In this document: positions 10,130-22,005 of the stretch, piece by piece | How the letters are laid out: the number at the start of each line of letters is the position of its first letter | Position numbering within the stretch: position 1 is the first letter of the stretch | Assembly: GCF_003597395.2 (NCBI RefSeq) | Contig: NC_133770.1 | Coordinates: 294,203,172-294,267,171, forward strand | Direction: 5' to 3' | Length of the DNA stretch: 64,000 nucleotides | Source: Chelonoidis abingdonii | Taxonomy: Eukaryota > Chordata > Testudines > Testudinidae | The notes under the pieces: model-generated | Databases searched by the model: none | What the model saw: the letters and a program-made list of their open reading frames with translations, nothing else | What the model was told of the DNA's origin: nothing | Position numbers and translations under genes: made by a program

Positions 10130-11470
10130 GCAAATGCAATGTCTTTTGATAACAGAACTGCTGTACCGCACTCTCTGAATAGGAAGCCCTCCTCAACTTG
10201 CATGGGGACCTGAATCTCTGCATTTTCTTTTATAAAGTGAATAAAGAATTATCCGAGACAGGTTCTCACTCCATCTGGGGAACCATCTGAAGGGTCTAAT
10301 TTCCATCTTAAAGCTCTGATTTCGCTAAGTTGCCAAGTTGTCCTTGGTTACCAGAGGTTTTTCAGTAGTTGGTAGAAAAAGCAGCAGATCCTTCAAACTG
10401 AATGGAGAGTAGTTCTCTTTCACGCAACAGGCTTGAAATGCCACCACTATCTTGGTGTGACTAGAGGTCTCGCCTACTTCCAGAGAGCTTTGCAACACTA
10501 ACACACCACATAATAGCACCGTGCACAGCCTCTTCTCTTCAAAAATGGGTATGTAAAACCGGTGCAGGACAGAGGCAAGATTGGAAAGAGAGCTACACAG
10601 ATTTCCTTTGATAAATGAAACTATATTAAGCTACAGTTCCTAAAATGGGGAGAGATCATTCCCTCACTCCCCCTCCACTTTTTATTTACAAAGCCCAAAT
10701 GGCTTAAAACTCTTACACTTCATCTTCGGGCACATTTTAGTACAGGACAGAATAGATGGGGGTTTTGTTTTTTCTTTTCAGCCATCTCAGTGAAGGTGAA
10801 CATTACCCAGTGTAACAGAAGGTGAAGAATCAATAAAGCCTATTCAGGTTTTACTTTATATCCCTCCCCCCACCCCCAAACAAAAAACATATGTAAAAGA
10901 AGAAAAGTGCACTTTATAAACCAGATTTTTTTTAAAATGGCTCTTTGGAGGGAATTTCTACATGTGCTAATTCCACAAAAAATAATTACATTGTCAAGAT
11001 TTTAAAATCTTAATCTTTTTTAGTTATTTCCTTTAAACAAAACCACAAAGATTTTAGCTGAATTTTCACTATGCTGTTTGCTTGATTTCCGCTTCTGGTT
11101 CAGTTTATACAGCAAAGCAAGACTGGTCAGTTTCAACTTTGTTTCCAATCCATTTCACTTGCTGGTTTTCAGACACTAGCATTATGTATTCCTTCTGTCC
11201 CCCTGCCCTCCCAAGAACATGTTGCTCTCCAAACCCTCAAAACATAGCTGAAGCTGAAGAGTGTCACAACAACATTCCTATGAAGTTCTATAAAATGCGT
11301 TTCTTTTAAGCAACATTTACATTTTATCCTTAAAAATTTACTAGAAATAAAACAATCTGTGGTAGAGGATCGAAGAGACAGGATTCTTTCCTTGGTTGTG
11401 ACTGAGGGTTCACCTAAACTACAACAACAATAACCACCAACTCCCATGGCAGTGAGTTTCAGAGCATGGG
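10130..11470. other. No gene recognised
   Basis: AT-rich, non-repetitive sequence with T-runs and A-runs. Nothing nameable is seen. Confidence 0.45.
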
Positions 11471-11478
11471 TCAACTGA

Positions 11479-11646
11479 CTCAGGCTTGTGCTACAGAGCT
11501 AAAAACAACAGTGTAGACATTCTCACTCTGGCTGGAGCCCAGGTTCAAACTTAATAATGGTGGTGGGTCTCAGAGGCCAGGCTCCAGCCTGAGCAGGAAT
11601 GTCTACACAGCTATTTTGAGCCCTGTAGCACAAGTTGGACTCAGGT
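11479..11646. repeat. Palindromic inverted-repeat element
   Basis: The left arm (11479-11539) and right arm (11580-11646) are inverted copies. Matching blocks are CTTGTGCTACAGAGCT with GAGCCCTGTAGCACAAG, GTGTAGACATT with AATGTCTACAC, and GGCTGGAGCC with GGCTCCAGCC. The 'gtctacac' blocks are shared with the elements at 14051 and 22006. A non-autonomous DNA transposon or fold-back element fits; the superfamily is not resolved. Confidence 0.6.
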
Positions 11647-11699
11647 CACCTGGGATCTGAGACCCTCTGCCGCCGGATTTATTTGCAGTGTAGATGTAC

Positions 11700-13127
11700 C
11701 CTGAGTTGCAGAGGTGGGTGAGGCCACTGTTGAAAGTTGGAGTATGGTCAAGATTTTAAAGAGTGCTTAGTGATTTTTGGTATTCAGCTTGCGACACCTT
11801 GAATGGGGCCTGTTGTGCACGAAGTATCCAGCACTCACGTCTCAAGTTGGGCAGATAAAAGACAGACATCCATAGCTGCTAATCCCTTTGGAAAATCCTG
11901 ACCATGCATTCGTACCTATCATGCAAGGCAGCAGATTAAAGGAAGGGTAAAAGGTCAGCTACAGTAGAATTTAAAGCAACAGCAGCATGTGACAAACCAC
12001 TGCGACTAGAACAGAAGGTGGCTGGATGTATACACACAAGTTTGGATAGACCTGGTATACAGAAAAAGTTCCAGTGTAAAGACCTAATGGAAGACACTAC
12101 AGTCCTCCTGCCCAGGCCAGGGCTTCAACGCCACTGAGAAAAACTGAATCTGACAACGGAAGAGCGATTGTATTGGTTACAACCATAATCACAGCAAGGG
12201 GCCTGCCAAAGGAAAGAAAAATTCGGAAATTCCCAGTGGCAGTAAGGGTGTGGAAGGAAACAGGAACTAAAGATGAAAGGCCTGAAGGGAAAAAACAACC
12301 CAACATCTGCACACAGAGCTCTAAGTGATGACTGGGAGGAGATCGGGCCAGGTGCAGCGCTGCCAAGAGCCGGAAAAAGCAGATCAGTGTCACCAATTCG
12401 GGCCTCGCTCTCTTTTAACAAAAGCCACGAGCCACTATGCAATCTGACATTCAGGCGAGACAAATGCATCAGTCAGTAGAGGGAAAGAAGAGGCACATGC
12501 TGTAGGTACATCTGTCTCCAAGAATCTGCTTGGGAAATAAGTAGAGCTGGCTGGAAAATGCTCTGTTACTTGTCATGACAAGTTTTGAAATAAATGTAAA
12601 TTTGTGGGGTTTCCTAGAGAGTTTTTGGAAACTGGAGATTTGGGGGGTGGGGGAGCACGGATGGCAGAGAAAACTGGACATTTTTAAGACAAATGAAAAT
12701 TTCTATTTAGAATACAAGAGGCCATTTTTCATTGAAACTGTTAGAAAGACATTGACCACCTCTAGCAATAAGCATGCAAGCGAGTGGCAAACACAGCCAC
12801 GTTGCTGGAGGAAGAGAAGTGTCATTCAGGAACATACACATACAGATCTAGCGTGCACATGAAGAATTCATCACAGAATGTTTCCTGCTCTCTCTTTTAC
12901 AAGACATGGCCACATCTTTGTCACCGGCCTGAGATGCAGGAAGGGATGGTGACAGAAAGTACAGGATGGTAGTGGATGGACCTCCCAGGGTAAATGCAAA
13001 GCCTATTTCTGGTTGAGAGTTTCGATCAAGATGACCAGTCCCAACAGATAAGAAGAACGAGAGGCGTGTCCTTTGAAGAAGAGTGCTGAAGGCTGTGATC
13101 CTGCAGGGGTGGTAGTTTCCCAAATGA
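11700..13127. other. No gene recognised
   Basis: Overlapping short frames on both strands near 12.1-12.5 kb have no shared support. No repeat could be named. Confidence 0.45.
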
Positions 13128-13345
13128 AAGGAAGGATGTCCCAGTGGTTAGGGCATCAGCCTTGGGAGTCCTGGGCTCAGGTCCCTGCTTGGTCAGAGGT
13201 GACGCTGGGCAAATCACTGACACTGTCTACATGTCAGTTTGCCCATCTATAAAATGGAGCAAATGGCACTTGCAAATCTCACCGGGTGTTGTGAGGATTG
13301 AGGGGTTTGGACACCACAGTGACGAGGGTCATGTGAGTACTTAAG
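13128..13345 (+). repeat. MIR/CORE-SINE relic
   Basis: Near full-length order: 'cagtggttagggcatcagcc', 'ggagtcctgggctcaggtcc', 'ctgggcaaatcactgacact', 'cagtttgcccatctataaaa', 'tggagcaaatggcact' and 'gtgttgtgaggattga'. Confidence 0.8.
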
Positions 13346-14050
13346 ACAGATACCTGTTTCACAGAGTTTCCACAGTACTTACCAACTGACTTGTATTTGT
13401 TAAAAACTACAGACCCCACGCTGGATAAGGTTACGTGATCCTGTTTTAGCCAGCAGCTTCGATCACATTTTCCCAACAGCCGCAGGTATCATATCCCACT
13501 GACCACCAGTTTTGCTCCAATGGACAGAGCAACACATTTTGCACTATAAACTCAACTCCATTTCGTGTCTACATCTTGGTACAATCTGTTAGTGCAAGTT
13601 GTTAACCAATGGTTTTGATCTAAACTTACAGCACAGCTTGACTTGCTTCCATGCTCACCCCTCTCATTTAACCCTTCCTTCCTCACACATTGCACAAGGT
13701 GTAACAAGAGAATCTTGCAATTCACTCCTATGATCTGCAAGGCAGATGAAGCATTTAAAAACAACTACTAGATGTAAAGACGGACTTCATTCAGCTTTTA
13801 GGTCTGGTGCTAGTGCGGAGGTCTTCAGGTTGACAGGAATTAGTATGCTATTAGGTAAGGTGTGCAGGAGGAGCAGGGGAGGAGAACAGAAGAGCATTGC
13901 TCAAGGCACCTCAGTGTAGTTGCTTTGGAATGCATCTGAAGCCCAGAGATACTGAAAATTCTGTCAACTGCCATTTAGTTCTTTACTTTTTATTGAACTA
14001 CAACAGTTTCTGCCCTTAGTGGAAAGCAGAGAGTTTACCTACACAGCCTC

Positions 14051-14192
14051 AAGGCTTGTCTACACTTGGAAATCTACTGAAGTAGCTACTCCCGCGTGGA
14101 CACCAGAATAAGAACACATCCACCTGGAAACACCCAAATATCTGTATTGGGAGAGTTATTCTGGTAAGTTACCGAAGTTATACAAGCCCTTA
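14051..14192. repeat. Inverted-repeat element of the 'gtctacac' family
   Basis: The left end aaggcttgtctacactt pairs with the right end ttatacaagccctta as inverted copies. It abuts the hAT MITE at 14201. The superfamily is uncertain. Confidence 0.5.
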
Positions 14193-14200
14193 GTCTATGG

Positions 14201-14424
14201 TAGGGGTTCTCAAACTGGGGGTCAGGGCCCCGCAGGGGGTCCTGAGGTTATTACATAGGGGGTCACGAGCTGTCAGCCTCCACCTTAAACCCCGCTTTGC
14301 CTCCAGTATTTATAATGGTGTTAAATATATTAAAAGGTGTTTTTAATTTTATAAGGGGGGGGGCTGTAACTCAGGCTGCCGTGGAGAAAGGGGTCAAACC
14401 ATAAATGTTCTGAGAACCATACCA
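14201..14424. mobile_element. hAT-type MITE
   Basis: The left terminus TAGGGGTTCTCAAACTGG and right terminus TGTTCTGAGAACCAT are inverted and belong to the GGTTCTCAAA group of hAT ends. The 8-bp flanks gtctatgg and atctatgc agree at 6 of 8. The interior has a run of nine Gs. Confidence 0.7.
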
Positions 14425-15032
14425 ATCTATGCCATCAATCTAGCCATCTGTTCTCCACATCTGCTTAATTGCAAAGGATGAAATGAACCTAACAACGTCC
14501 CTGGAACCCTGACATTACTTTTGTTGGAATCAAAGAACACACAGAAAAAAGCCCACCCTTGAACAACAGTTTGTCTTAAGCCAAGCAAGACACGAATAAC
14601 GCCTGACAAGCCTGGAATCCTAACACACGGATAAAAAATCCAGACTCTATTCCCTGCTTTTTGGAAAGCAACACACACATTGAACATGTTTTTTAAATTA
14701 TCCATTTGTCAACAAAGGCCCAAGAAAAATGCCCACTGCCCCGCTAAGGCCTGTATATACCTGAGTCAAGTTCCTGTCCCCCAAGGAAGTAAAATCAATC
14801 TACCCAATGAGAACAAAAAAAAGAAGACAGCGTAAGGGAGAGTGAATAACTTGTTAATACACCCGAGGTTCCAAGGCAGAAGCGTGAGAACAGAAATCCC
14901 CTGGCTTCCTGTACTCTCCCTTCAGTTTGCTACCTCACTAACATCCCCTCCCTCTCTAAAAATGCCACAGATAATCCTTTAAATTTGTTTCTTGTAATCA
15001 AAAAGGTGCACCGTGTTTTAGCCTGGATTCTA

Positions 15033-15228
15033 AAAGCCCAGAGCATTCCCTGTGGCACCTTATAGACTAACAGACGTTTTGGAGCGTGAGCTTTCGTGGT
15101 GAATACCCACTTCTTCAGACGCAGACGCAGACCTGCGTCTGAAGAAGTGGGTATTCACCCACGAAAGCTCACGCTCCAAAACATCTGTTAGTCTATAAGG
15201 TGCCACAGGATTCTCTGCTGCTTTATTT
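15033..15228 (+). mobile_element. Snap-back retroelement, probable Penelope-like, with hammerhead-like core
   Basis: Two inverted arms meet near 15132. The left arm spans about 15049-15131 and the right about 15133-15211. The right arm carries CTGAAGA (15139-15145), a perfect 6-bp stem GTGGGT/ACCCAC around ATTC (15147-15162), GAAA (15163-15166) and then GCTCACGCTC. That order matches a minimal hammerhead ribozyme: CUGANGA, stem II, GAAA, a 2-bp stem III, then UC. One extra A lies between the first block and stem II. Minimal hammerheads are known in the repeats of Penelope-like elements. The left arm carries the same core inverted. No protein is encoded. Confidence 0.6.
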
Positions 15229-15954
15229 TCTTGGGTGTTCAGCAAGGAGCCTGTGAACCTAGATTAGAATTGGTCTATAAACTTGCACTGAGAGTTCCAC
15301 GGTTGTGAGGCACGTGCCGGCTTCACAGCACCTGCCTGATTGTTAAACTGTGCGCATGGCATGTCGAGTGACACTGTTCCAAGGGACAGTCTGTTGGCAT
15401 TAAGGAACACAGGGGAGTCTTATGCCTCTGACTCTAGAGCAGGACACATCAGCCTTTCCTCCTTGCTACTCACTCCTGGTCCTCTTATGCATCCCAGAGC
15501 CCCTTGCACCACTTCCCATCACTGGCAGAACATCCTGTGCGGATCAGCAAACTACTCCTAGGGTGCTAGTGGCACTGGAGCAGAAGCGAAGGCGGAGAAA
15601 ATCAGCAGGCTTGGAACACAGCATTCAGGGTGAGCTAAGGGAGCTCAACTACAAAGCAAACTAAGGACAAAGCACCAGAGAGATGTGCTTTCGAACAGGC
15701 CTCGTCCGTTCATTTTGAAAACTCCACCCCACTGAATTCAAATACTCGCCATTACACAGAACCACTGAGGGGAAGGAGTTTCTTGGTAGGAAGGAGCAGG
15801 AGAAATTTGAACCCTCAAAAGGTGCTTAAAAACTGAGAGAGACCAAGGCCCTGATTCAGCAAGGTACCTGAATGCTGGCATGCTGCTTCCGCTCACGTTT
15901 AAACACCTTGCTGAGCTTTCGTAGATTCTAAGGTGAAACAGGACCACCGCCATC

Positions 15955-16040
15955 ACCTAGACTGACCTTCTACATAACCCAGGCCAGAGAATTTCACTTA
16001 CTGATCGTGCACCAAGCCCATCACTTCCGTGTGAAACTGG
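15955..16040 (-). mobile_element. CR1 LINE 3' tail fragment
   Basis: 'cctagactgaccttctacat', 'aacccaggccagagaatttcac' and 'accaagcccatcacttc' match the same CR1 tail subfamily as at 20100-20470. Short and truncated. Confidence 0.65.
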
Positions 16041-16059
16041 GGTCCGTGTGCTCCCTCTA

Positions 16060-16214
16060 AGGGTATGTCAACAGACGCAGAGCTAGGCCTCTCGCTATGC
16101 TTCAGAGCCCAAGCCACAACATCCACACAGCCTTACTTAGCACCGTGCCCGTGAGCCCAAGTCTGTTGATCCAGGCTCGGAGGCTCATTGCAGCAGGCTG
16201 CATACACATACCCT
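16060..16214. repeat. Short inverted-repeat element
   Basis: Perfect 9-bp terminal inverted repeats AGGGTATGT and ACATACCCT bound 155 bp, with further internal pairing between 'gagcccaag' segments. It looks like a small non-autonomous DNA transposon. Confidence 0.5.
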
Positions 16215-16234
16215 AACTGGGTAGTCCATGTGTT

Positions 16235-16345
16235 CATTTTTGCATTTATCTATCGCTTTTCACCAGAGAATCTTACCAACATTAACCTTCAGAACACCCC
16301 CAGCGGGGAAGGCAATCATTCATACTCCTCTGAGAGACAGATCAA
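16235..16345 (-). repeat. MIR/CORE-SINE relic
   Basis: 'tttatctatcgcttttcacc' and 'cattaaccttcagaacaccc' resemble the antisense tail region of MIR-type SINEs seen elsewhere here. Confidence 0.5.
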
Positions 16346-16349
16346 CAGA

Positions 16350-18355
16350 GTTCGCTGAGAGCCAGCAAGAGAGCGTCCCGGTTCCCAGGCCACAATGAAC
16401 GACAGTCTCACAATGAACAATTAGCTCCAGCCCCCAGTTCTGCAATATCATCTACTAAACCTCAGCGATGCCTCTCCCCAAGCCACTCTGAGCAGCCTCA
16501 GCTGCTAAGCCCACAGCTGGCCATGTGTAATGCCAGACTTCTGGATGTCTAGCAGTAATCCAATCACAGTCACTGCTTGCCTGTCCACATCCTTTATTGT
16601 ATCCTGGCTGGATTCCTGGGAACAGTCCAAAAACAAACAAATGCTCAACCTACAAGGCAACTGGGTTGGATTATCCATCTCCTCTAGGGGGAGAGGTAAC
16701 TCTGCATCTCTTGGCATGAAAGCAGAGCTCTGTTAGTCTGCACACAGCTTCCTTATTAACAAAGGAGGCTGAGAATATTCCCCTCCCCAGATGTTGAGAG
16801 CATGACTCTTTAAACAAAAAACCCAGAAACCCAGTTTCAAGCATGAAATCCATACAAAATTGCCAACACAAGAAGCTCTCATGACCCTGACTAATTTAGT
16901 TTTATGAAGACTACTCCCAGTACTAACCATCTGAGTTTGCACCAAACGCTATCTGGGAGGCTTAATAAAGGAAACCTTTACAGAGACACGGCTATCCTTT
17001 AAAAAAGCAATGGCATTTCTGGATCTGTATTTAAAATACACTTGTCAGTAAGATACAGACGTCAATTGTCAGGCGAGACTGCAACAGAAATGCTCTTTTT
17101 CTCCTAGAAAGGTTGCTAAAGACAAGGTCGAGCTACTTGACTTCTCAAAACGCAGTCAGGAAAAAAGGTTACCCCAAGGACTGCCAGTGTATATGGTTAG
17201 CAGCCCCCTTTCCCTGCATTGCCGTACATCTGGATACTTGAGAGAATTAGCTAAAGATTTATTTACTTTTCACAACCACCGCATGCATCACATCAGTCTC
17301 TCCCACGTGGCACTAAACTACTCCAGCTTGAAAGAATTAGCCTCATACGGCAGTGCAAGGAGCCACAAAGCGTTCAATATTTCAGCCTTTAAATGCGAAG
17401 AGAGACATGACAGTGAGTGCAAGATAACAATCAGCTGCAGATAACTCACTCGCACTGGAGGCTGTGACTCCTTCTGCGTGCATACGGGGGGAGGCGGGTG
17501 CAGCAGAATGAGTTACCCCCGGCCTTGCTTAGAATGAGATCCGGGGTTGACTTTCTGCACTATCCCCCCACCAGCAGCTTGGAGCACTCAAAGGCTGCAT
17601 CAACGTCAGAGGTTTTCTTGACGTCGATTCTAAGCAAGGCTGATAAATGGGGAGGGGGACCCCCACAGAGAAACAGGCAGCTCTGAGAAAGCTAATGCAC
17701 ACACTGAGGTAGAAACACCAGCCGCGCTCGCTGGCAGTGGTTAGTTACCCCTTCAGCCTGCAGCCCAAGCTGCTTCCAGACCCACCGTCAGCCTCCAGAC
17801 AACAGCGGCAGTCCCTTGCTCCTGTTTCAATGAACTAGAAAGAAAGCAAACCCAGAGCTCGGGGAAGAAGAGGATGAATCAACGTTCTCCCTGCTGCTGA
17901 GCGCTGTGATGTCTGTGTTCAATTAGTGATCTCCAATGCCAGTTCGGAGCAGGAGGGGGGTGGGGAAGGGAGGCCAACTCCACGGGGAATCGTAATATAA
18001 TCATTTAAGCTGGCTGCCTTGCAAATCACGGAGCTCCAGTTCTGCCCTGGCTCAGCGCCAAAGCCTAAAGAACTGCGAAAAGAGGCCTGACTGGAAAGCT
18101 CACTAGTGTGGCTTGGATTTCAATGTAGGTACCGGCTCCGTAGGAAGCTGATCCAGATCAAACAAGCGGATTACACATTGGGCTTTCAGCAGGAGAAGAG
18201 GGAGAATCTGAGATGGTTTCCCATTCCCCTTACCCAATCCCAACTATTCCCTTCTGGAACACTGGAGGGGGCACACAGGATCATTCCTTTTTCTCTTCCC
18301 CTCGTCAGGAAGCGAGCCATTCCCCCAGTTTGCAGTGTTAAATCCAAAGGGAAGG
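16350..18355. other. No gene recognised
   Basis: Mostly unique sequence. The segment 17.45-17.95 kb is GC-richer but has few CpGs, so I do not call an island. No open frame stands out. Confidence 0.45.
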
Positions 18356-18357
18356 CA

Positions 18358-18600
18358 GGTTTGGTAGCTGAGGTGCGGGACTGGCCCTCAGAGATCTGGG
18401 CTCAAGTCCTTGCCCAGTCACAGGCTCCCTGCAGTACCTTGGCTGCAGCGCTGAAGCACAAAAAGGTTAAGCTTCTTTGTTTCTGAACTGGGGATCACGA
18501 CACTTGCCCACCTCACAGGGTTGCAGAGAAGGCTCATCCCTTCATTAAAGTCTGTAATGTGCTCCTAGATCATCTAAAGGAAGGTGCTATACGAAGCACA
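18358..18600 (+). repeat. Diverged MIR/CORE-SINE relic
   Basis: 'ttggtagctgaggtgcgg', 'agagatctgggctcaagtcc', 'ggttgcagagaaggctcat' and 'aaaggaaggtgctatacgaa' follow MIR order but with many changes. Confidence 0.5.
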
Positions 18601-19683
18601 AAGGATTATCAGGACTTGGAAAACTTTCCCACTGGCTGCAAGGCAGGATGAAAAATACTTTGGGGGTTGGAGACATGATCCTTCCTGTAAGACTATATGC
18701 CTATGGCCTGCCACAGTCTGCGGACTGGTGGGAACCTAATGGCTGAGATGGGTGCTCTCTTGTTCCAGGTGGAACTGGAAGGGGAACAAGCCATGAGGAG
18801 CTGACGTTCCACAAGAGCAGGCATTTTCTGACACCAGGAAAAAATGGTGGCTCCAGCTTTGGTTAGAGCCACCAGCACTTCCTGTTGGCTCTACAACCTG
18901 AGCTCACATGACCTATTTCCCATTATTCTCCAGTCAATTCAATGCTTCAACAGCCTGGATTGCTGCCATATCTGGAGTGCCGGGATCATTACCAGGCAGT
19001 TAATGCCAGACACTGGAGGAGAGTTCAGAGAGGAGAAACAACAACAAGGAGATTGGAGAGAACGTTTCTATTTTAAGAGCTTCCTCCTGCTTCGCAACCT
19101 GAATCTGGTACCTACCGTCCCTAGCTCTGGGTGCCAGCTGCTACCAATGGCTGATGCACGAACAAAGAAACCACCATGACAGCAACATGTGGAAGTGACA
19201 GAAGTGGAGGGATGTTTGCTGGATAGTAAAATGCAAATAGGTAGCAAAATAAACTATTTCACAGTAGGCGTGAATAAGTAACTGGTTTGCACAGTCGCTG
19301 ACCTCCAAGGGGAGATTGTTCCCTAGGAAGTTCTGCAGCAAAACCAGTCCAGGGCAGAAAGGTTTCAGCGCACAGTGGAGTTTTCAGGCTACCACTGTTC
19401 TCTCTCCTCACCCTGCACCCATTCCACACTTCCCAACGATATAAACTGTGGAAGGGATGTTAAATCTTGTGCTTCAGGATTTAAGCTAATCTAAGAGAGA
19501 CCAGGAGGATATCTAAGGTAGGGGGCAGATTATCCCACACCTTCTTGCACCTTCCTCTGAAGCACTGGATGCTTGAGATAGGACACAGGGCTAGGTTGAC
19601 CTCAGGTCTGAACCAGTCTGGCAATCCCTAGTTCCCTCCCTGTTACTCTCTTCTTACTGCGACCCTCTCCACTCTAGAAGATG

Positions 19684-19761
19684 GCCCCATACTCTGTGCG
19701 CCCCCACATAATCAGCTAGTCAGCCCCGTATTCTGTGCGCCCCACACAATCAGTTAGTCTC
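19684..19761 (+). repeat. Two-copy tandem repeat (about 38 bp unit)
   Basis: 'cccca-tactctgtgcgccc' and 'cccgtattctgtgcgcccc' start two adjacent units that also share 'cacataatcagctagt' and 'cacacaatcagttagt'. It is a simple local duplication. Confidence 0.6.
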
Positions 19762-19974
19762 CCCCACCTCAAGAGTTTTCGTACTTCCAAAGGGCATCTA
19801 GGAAAGAAAACAAACATGTCTCCTCCTCCCTACTCCACCCCAATAAAACCCAAATAAGGAGGCTAATTACCTGGTGAGTGCGAGAATATGCTTTCTGATT
19901 CCTCCCACCTTTCATTAAGCTTGTCACCCACTTAATCTGTGCACCATGTTGTCTAGCTAATGTTGTCTCTGCTT

Positions 19975-20075
19975 CTCTATGATAAGATGGTCTTCTTTGT
20001 TACTTGCCTGTACAACACCTAGCACGATGAGTCCCCAATCCTTGATTTGGGCTCCTAGACGCTACCATGATAACC
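19975..20075 (-). repeat. Interspersed SINE-tail repeat
   Basis: 'ctgtacaacacctagcacga' then 'gggctcctagacgctaccat' is shared with 1935-1960, 24215-24260, 43080-43195 (opposite strand) and 50035-50088. In the 1.5-2.0 kb copy it is joined to a MIR-type body, so I take it as that family's 3' end. Confidence 0.55.
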
Positions 20076-20094
20076 GCCACCCATTTCTTCTTCT

Positions 20095-20470
20095 CTCCCC
20101 ATTCACACATTTGAAGGGCAAGGGACCACTGTGATCATCCACTCTGACCTTCTGCATGATCCAGGCCACAGACTTCACCCAGTGGTTCCTGAACCCAGCC
20201 TAGCAGCCTGTTGCAGAATTCGAGCATCTCTTTTAGAAAGCTGGTCAGTGATGGGAAGTCACCACAATCCCTGGAAATAGCTCCCATTCCCATAGTTCCT
20301 GCTACAATGGTTAATTACCCTCCCTGTTAATTGGCATCTTATTTCCATTCCGAATTTTGCTGATTTAAGCTTCCAGCTACTGGCTCCTGTTATAGGTTTG
20401 TCAGCTGGTGCCTGCTAGTATTCTAACTTCTCACTATGTCTGTAATTAGACTCCTTAGGAAACCCTGTAC
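20095..20470 (-). mobile_element. CR1 LINE 3' end, truncated
   Basis: On the plus strand the CR1 antisense order is clear: 'actgtgatcatccactctga', 'cacagacttcacccagtg', 'tttagaaagctggtcagtga', 'tacaatggttaattaccctc' and 'gcttccagctactggctcct'. Only the end of ORF2 and the 3' tail remain. Confidence 0.85.
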
Positions 20471-20636
20471 AAAGACATAGTCCCTATCCTGAGGGAATTA
20501 CAGGTCCATAGCACCCACATGGCCCAAATCAACCAACAGGCCTCAACCCTGACCAGCGGGTACAAGCAGCTGTGTTTGGGCTCACTGAAATTCCTTGGCC
20601 TTTCTGCCAAGATGACCAACCAGTCTTGCCAGTTGC

Positions 20637-20815
20637 AGCAGTAATTGTAGACATTGCTAAATCCAGGGTTATGAGTTCAATCCTTGAGAGGGCCATTTAG
20701 GGATCTGAGGCAAAAAAAAGATAGTTGGGGATTGGTCCTGCTTTGAGCAGGGGGCTGGACTAGATGACCTCCTGAGGTCCCTTCCAACCCTGATATTCTA
20801 TGATTCTATTTGTTC
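20637..20815 (+). mobile_element. Turtle pol III SINE (tRNA head, CR1-type tail)
   Basis: Second copy of the family at 1674-1883, here in the sense direction. A worn head ('acattgctaaatccaggg') precedes the B-box-like gagttcaatcc, 'ggccatttagggatctg', an A-rich linker and a CR1-type tail ending 'ttctatgattctat'. Confidence 0.85.
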
Positions 20816-21331
20816 CCTAGGAACTGGATTGAGACCATCATACCATTTTACGGGTCCATCAGAGCGAAAACGTCAGCCCTTGCTGGAATCTGAACCCTCA
20901 GCCTCAAGATAAAAGGGTTGTGTAATTATTCATGCGCTGCCCACCTTTTAATAAGGGGTTCCCTCAAAAATATCCCAATTAGACTGCAGACAGGCTCATG
21001 TCCTCCCAGGGTGAGGATGCTGCAGAGGAAGGAATCCCCCCTCCCCCCCCAAAAATTAACAAACAAAAATTCCCCTCATACCAGTTCCAGAGGCAAAATA
21101 AATAAAACCTGCTCTTCAGAAGTATTTTTATGAGTCCCAGCGACATGTCATCTCTGACAGGGCTTAACAGAAGCAGAGACGAACGGGTGAGTTCCAGCGA
21201 CAGGGGAACCATTCCAGTTTAGTGGCAGAATTTTGACAAGGAGCTCACACGACACCTTACCCCTTCCAGTGCCATATCCCTGTCTACAGCCTATCGTAAT
21301 TTCCCTCAGTCATCAAGTCCCTCGCTCCTAC

Positions 21332-21555
21332 CTGGTATTCGTGTCAATCTTTCCATACTTGTAGGCAAGGGTCTCCCAGTGCCCCACGGCAGAGCAGTAT
21401 CTCACAGGGCTCCAGTCTACGCCAGGCACGAGTTTTGCTCTGGAGGCTTCGCACGCCATAGTTGCAAATGGACCTGTGGGTTTTTGTAATGCCCTTGATA
21501 ATGGAGGCAATAACGGCTTTTTATGCCTCTGCTGAAGCCATTGTCTCTTACTCAT
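21332..21555 (-). other. Candidate coding exon, possibly with start codon
   Basis: On the minus strand an open frame runs from an ATG at 21555 through a second ATG at 21459 to a donor ACCAG|gtaggag. The C-terminal part reads KLVPGVDWSPVRYCSAVG followed by HWETLAYKYGKID, which looks like genuine protein. The frame continues a little upstream of the first ATG and I see no good acceptor, so it may be a first coding exon. Phase at the donor is 2. I do not recognise the family. Confidence 0.28.
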
Positions 21556-21689
21556 CACAGACACCAAGCAGCTTTTCGAACCACTCAAAGGCTCCTTAGG
21601 ATGTTGCTTCACACAAAATCTCAGCTTGCTAGCAGACTGTTTCCTCTGTGGAGACGGGGTGAGGAGGGGGAGGGGTATTTACAAAAGAA

Positions 21690-21885
21690 GGGGGAGGGGA
21701 ACGGCAGAGTGTGGGTTGAGTGGTTTCAGCATCAGATTAGGAATCACACGCCTGAGGTATAGCCACATCTCCTGCCTCAGTTTCCCTATCTATAAAACAG
21801 GGATAACACTGTGTAAGACCTCATTAGCTTAGGTCTGTACAACACTATGAACGTGGAAAGCGTCCTGTAAGTGCTAACGGTCACT
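21690..21885 (+). repeat. MIR/CORE-SINE relic
   Basis: 'ctcctgcctcagtttcccta', 'tctataaaacagggataaca' and 'gaacgtggaaagcgtcctg' follow MIR order. Confidence 0.75.
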
Positions 21886-22005
21886 GTACTACTTGGTCAA
21901 ATAGGCTACTTTTCATGGGGGAAAATTTAAATGCTTCACCATCCACAATTAACCCACCTTTTCCAGCACTGCCTGTTTACTTCCTGGCTATGCTTGTCGG
22001 AGTAT

